NCBI GenBank assembly: GCA_027081495.1
Contig: JALWKJ010000001.1
Span: 1-8,402, forward strand
Origin: Campylobacterales bacterium
GTDB taxonomy: Bacteria; Campylobacterota; Campylobacteria; Campylobacterales; QNZT01
Direction of reading: 5' to 3'
Length of the DNA: 8,402 bases
The position numbers were made by a program, and so were the translations under genes. The notes below the pieces were generated by a model. The model made no database searches. It was not told where the DNA came from and was given only the letters and a program-made list of their open reading frames with translations. This document shows, piece after piece, positions 5,664 to 8,402 of the stretch. Positions within the stretch are counted from its first letter, which is position 1. The number at the start of each line of letters is the position of its first letter.

Positions 5664-8300
5664 ATGATATCATCAGTCGTAAAAAAAGTGTTTGGCACAA
5701 AAAACGATAAGATCGTCAAACAGTATATGAAAAAAGTCCAAAATATCAACGCTCTTGAGCCGAAATATGAAAAGATGAGCGACGAAGAGCTCAAAAAGGA
5801 ATTTTTACAACTTAAAAACGCGGTTATAAAAGGCGAAAAAACTCTTGACGATGTTTTATACGATTCGTTTGCCATAACAAGAGAAGCTAGTAAACGAACT
5901 ACCGGACTTAGGCATTACGATGTTCAAATGGTGGGCGGTATGGTGCTTCATGACGGTAAAATCGCCGAGATGAAAACCGGCGAGGGAAAAACTCTAGTCG
6001 CTTCGCTCGCTATAGTGTTAAACGCGATGACTGCAAAAGGCGTGCATCTTGTTACGGTAAACGACTATCTTGCAAAAAGAGACGCAAAAGATATGGGTCG
6101 TATATATGAATTTTTAGGATATTCGACGGGAGTCATTACGAACGATATTCAAGACGACGCTATTAGAAAAGCTCAATATGACGCCGATATAACCTACGGA
6201 ACAAACAATGAGTTCGGTTTTGATTATCTAAGAGACAACATGAAGTATGATTTGAGCGAAAAGGTTCAAAGAGAACACAATTTCGTTATCGTTGATGAGG
6301 TCGATTCGATTTTGATAGACGAAGCTAGAACCCCTTTGATTATCTCAGGTCCTACAAATAGAACGCTAGATAACTATCATAAAGCGAATCAAGTCGCAAA
6401 GCAGCTAAAAAGAGCTACCCAAAAAGATGAAAAAGGCGAAATCAAGCAAGATAGCGGCGATTTTGTCGTCGATGAAAAAAATAGAACTGTTACGCTGACT
6501 GAATCCGGTATAAGAAAGAGCGAAGAGCTTTTTGGCGTTGACAATCTCTACAGTCTCGAAAACGCCTCGTTGAGTCACCATTTGGATCAAGCGCTCAAAG
6601 CTCAAAATATTTTTGAAAGAGATGTCGATTATGTCGTAAGAGACGGCGAAGTGATAATCGTCGATGAGTTTACCGGAAGATTGAGCGAAGGACGCAGATA
6701 CAGCGAAGGACTTCATCAAGCGCTTGAAGCGAAAGAGGGCGTCGTTATACAAGAAGAGTCTCAAACTTTAGCCGATATCACATTTCAAAACTACTTTAGA
6801 ATGTATGAAAAATTATCCGGAATGACCGGAACGGCTCAGACCGAAGCGACGGAATTTGCGCAAATTTACGGATTAGATGTTATATCGATTCCGACGAATG
6901 TTCCCGTAAAAAGGGAAGATAAAAACGATCTCATATATAAGAGCGAAAGAGAAAAATTCGAGGCGGTTATCAATAAAATAAAAGAGCTTCATAAAAAAGG
7001 ACAACCGGTGCTAATCGGTACGGCGTCTATCGAAAAGAGTGAACTTTTACATGAGATGATGAAAAAAGAGAAGATACCGCACTCTGTTTTAAATGCGAAA
7101 AATCATGAGAGCGAAGCTTTGATTATCGCCGATGCCGGTAAAAAAGGAGCGATTACCGTCGCTACGAATATGGCGGGACGGGGCGTTGATATAAAAATAG
7201 ACGATGAAGTCAAAGAGTTGGGCGGTCTTTTTATTCTAGGAACCGAACGGCATGAATCAAGAAGGATAGACAATCAGTTAAGAGGAAGATCGGGGCGTCA
7301 GGGAGACCCCGGCGCTAGTCAGTTTTATCTGAGTCTTGAAGATAACCTTCTTCGAATATTCGGCAGCGATAAAATCAAGTCGATTATGGAGCGTCTAGGG
7401 ATAGAAGAGGGCGAACATATAGAATCGGCGATGGTTACGAGAGCCGTTGAAAACGCTCAGAAAAAAGTGGAAAACCTTCACTACGAATCAAGAAAACATA
7501 TACTCGAGTATGACGATGTGGCAAACGAACAGAGAAAGGTTATCTATACATATAGAAACGAATTGCTTGATTTGGAATTTGATCTAAGCGATAAAATTAG
7601 ACAAAACAGAAAAGAGTATATTGAGGATCTACTATCCCGTGCCGGAATTTACGAGGGGATACCGGAAGATGATTACGATATAGAGAAATTGATAGCTATC
7701 TTAAAAGAAGAAGTTCTTATAGAGTTTGAGCCAAAAGATTTTAAATCTCTTGAAAGCGACGCCATAGCGCAGAAGATAGAGAAAGTTCTTACCGATATGT
7801 ATGAACAAAAGATGGCAGTCGTGGATAAAAAACAAAGAAGAGATATTGAAAAACTTATCTATCTTCAAACGGTTGACAATGCTTGGAGAGAACATCTTTA
7901 TCAGATGGATACGCTAAAAACCGGTATCGGTCTTAGAGGTTACAATCAAAAAGATCCTTTAACGGAGTATAAAAAAGAGAGTTACGGACTTTTTGTGGAG
8001 CTAATAAATCGTATTAAATTCGATAGTATCAAAATGCTTCAAAATATCCAGCTTCGCGATGAGAGCGAACAAAAAGAGAGAGAAGAGGCGATGCAAAAAA
8101 TGCTCCAAGAGTTGGAAAATGTCGCCGAAGACGCCGTTTTAAACAAAGAGAGCGTTTTGGAGCCTCAAAACAGCGAGCACGAAGCCTTCAGAAGTAAAAA
8201 GATTGCCAGAAACGATCCATGTCCTTGCGGCAGCGGCAAGAAGTATAAACATTGTTGCGGAAAGAGCGGTCCTAAAAAAGGACTTCTCGCAAATAAATAA
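5664..8300 (+). CDS. secA: Preprotein translocase ATPase SecA
   Basis: SecA is the cytoplasmic and membrane-associated motor that pushes unfolded preproteins through SecYEG using ATP. The 878-residue protein is full length (E. coli 901). Domains in order: nucleotide-binding domain 1 with Walker A MKTGEGKT (103-110) and Walker B IVDEVD (209-214) followed by LIDEARTPLIISG (217-229); the preprotein cross-linking domain inserted after this; DEFTGR (334-339) and GMTGTA (386-391); nucleotide-binding domain 2 with TNMAGRGVDI (501-510) and the arginine-finger region QLRGRSGRQGDPG (538-550); the helical scaffold with ILEYDDVAN (613-621); and the two-helix finger around WREHLYQMD and LRGYNQKDPL (741-766). 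After a charged linker (about 800-845) comes the C-terminal zinc-binding tail with C853, C855, C864 and C865, of the CxCx8CC type used for SecB and lipid contact. The ATG follows AAAGGA at a normal distance. No terminator follows, and a LolC/LolE-type gene starts 14 bases later, so the two are probably co-transcribed. Confidence 0.99.
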   Translation: MISSVVKKVFGTKNDKIVKQYMKKVQNINALEPKYEKMSDEELKKEFLQLKNAVIKGEKTLDDVLYDSFAITREASKRTTGLRHYDVQMVGGMVLHDGKIAEMKTGEGKTLVASLAIVLNAMTAKGVHLVTVNDYLAKRDAKDMGRIYEFLGYSTGVITNDIQDDAIRKAQYDADITYGTNNEFGFDYLRDNMKYDLSEKVQREHNFVIVDEVDSILIDEARTPLIISGPTNRTLDNYHKANQVAKQLKRATQKDEKGEIKQDSGDFVVDEKNRTVTLTESGIRKSEELFGVDNLYSLENASLSHHLDQALKAQNIFERDVDYVVRDGEVIIVDEFTGRLSEGRRYSEGLHQALEAKEGVVIQEESQTLADITFQNYFRMYEKLSGMTGTAQTEATEFAQIYGLDVISIPTNVPVKREDKNDLIYKSEREKFEAVINKIKELHKKGQPVLIGTASIEKSELLHEMMKKEKIPHSVLNAKNHESEALIIADAGKKGAITVATNMAGRGVDIKIDDEVKELGGLFILGTERHESRRIDNQLRGRSGRQGDPGASQFYLSLEDNLLRIFGSDKIKSIMERLGIEEGEHIESAMVTRAVENAQKKVENLHYESRKHILEYDDVANEQRKVIYTYRNELLDLEFDLSDKIRQNRKEYIEDLLSRAGIYEGIPEDDYDIEKLIAILKEEVLIEFEPKDFKSLESDAIAQKIEKVLTDMYEQKMAVVDKKQRRDIEKLIYLQTVDNAWREHLYQMDTLKTGIGLRGYNQKDPLTEYKKESYGLFVELINRIKFDSIKMLQNIQLRDESEQKEREEAMQKMLQELENVAEDAVLNKESVLEPQNSEHEAFRSKKIARNDPCPCGSGKKYKHCCGKSGPKKGLLANK

Positions 8301-8314
8301 AAAGAAGCGGCAGT

Positions 8315-8402
8315 TTGAACTCTTCGAAATTGGTTTTTTATCTAGTAAAAAAATATCTGCGTTTTGATAAAAGCCAGCCTTTTATCACCATCAGCGCCCT
8401 TT
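8315..8402 (+). CDS. LolC/LolE-type ABC transporter permease, 5' fragment
   Basis: Only the first 29 codons are inside the window. They read NSSKLVFYLVKKYLRFDKSQ and then PFITISAL, which matches the cytoplasmic N-terminus and the beginning of the first membrane helix of LolC/LolE permeases (FxLxxRYLR...QxFISI pattern). In the LolCDE complex these inner-membrane proteins extract mature lipoproteins and hand them to LolA. The start I favour is TTG at 8315-8317, with a weak AAGAAG about seven bases upstream. A second TTG at 8330 is possible, and there is no in-frame ATG. The gene is 14 bases after secA in the same orientation, and lolA lies on the other side of secA. The assignment rests on a short segment, so MacB-type permeases are not fully excluded. 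Confidence 0.75.
   Translation, partial: MNSSKLVFYLVKKYLRFDKSQPFITISAL

Noticed and set aside
6405..6764. A 119-codon open frame antisense within secA
   Set aside because: It lies fully inside the well-conserved secA reading frame, has no recognisable domain, and is best explained as a shadow of that frame.
8301..8314. A terminator between secA and the downstream permease gene
   Set aside because: The gap is 14 bases with no inverted repeat, so read-through is expected.
1..8402. A mobile element, defence island, CRISPR array or new multi-gene system
   Set aside because: All genes are recognisable housekeeping or envelope genes, base composition looks even, and I saw no direct repeats, terminal inverted repeats or RNA genes.

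Overview
The window is an ordinary-looking chromosomal stretch of an AT-rich Gram-negative bacterium, most likely a member of the Campylobacterota (the former Epsilonproteobacteria). The reasons are: compact packing; short A/T-rich intergenic regions with extended -10 boxes of the TGnTAnAAT type; the wording of PdxJ (GQSIIARS near the C-terminus); and the order lolA / secA / LolC-LolE-type permease, which I recall from Campylobacter and relatives. I cannot name a genus from the sequence alone.

Left part (1-1575, minus strand): pdxJ and pdxA form a pair coupled by a 4-base ATGA overlap. They encode the last two ring-forming steps of the DXP-dependent vitamin B6 (pyridoxal 5'-phosphate) pathway. 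pdxA is interrupted by an in-frame TAG about 20 bases from the window edge. Recognisable PdxA residues (INVTL) continue in the same frame beyond the stop, and two other conserved positions nearby are altered. This is either a real decaying gene or sequence error near an end.

Middle (1576-5016, plus strand): a Ppx/GppA-family phosphatase diverges from pdxJ across a 54-base gap with overlapping divergent promoters. It is followed by a Sec-exported YcbB/LdtD-type L,D-transpeptidase. Next, behind its own promoter and a 17-base palindrome, comes a Tat-exported M15/DUF882 peptidase resembling MepK (YcbK) of E. coli. The last two suggest a peptidoglycan pair in which one enzyme makes 3-3 cross-links and the other cuts them. 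A Rho-independent terminator ends this block and overlaps the stop codon of the convergent lolA.

Right part (5009-8402): lolA (minus) and secA (plus) diverge from a shared intergenic promoter region. secA is followed 14 bases later by the first 29 codons of a LolC/LolE-type lipoprotein-release permease that runs off the window. The region thus groups Sec translocation with lipoprotein release and periplasmic lipoprotein carriage.

I found no RNA genes, CRISPR array, insertion sequence or other mobile element. No stretch of 300 bases lacks a gene. I saw no convincing new biological system. The points most worth checking are the broken pdxA, the transpeptidase/endopeptidase pair with its palindromic leader, and the two divergent promoter regions.
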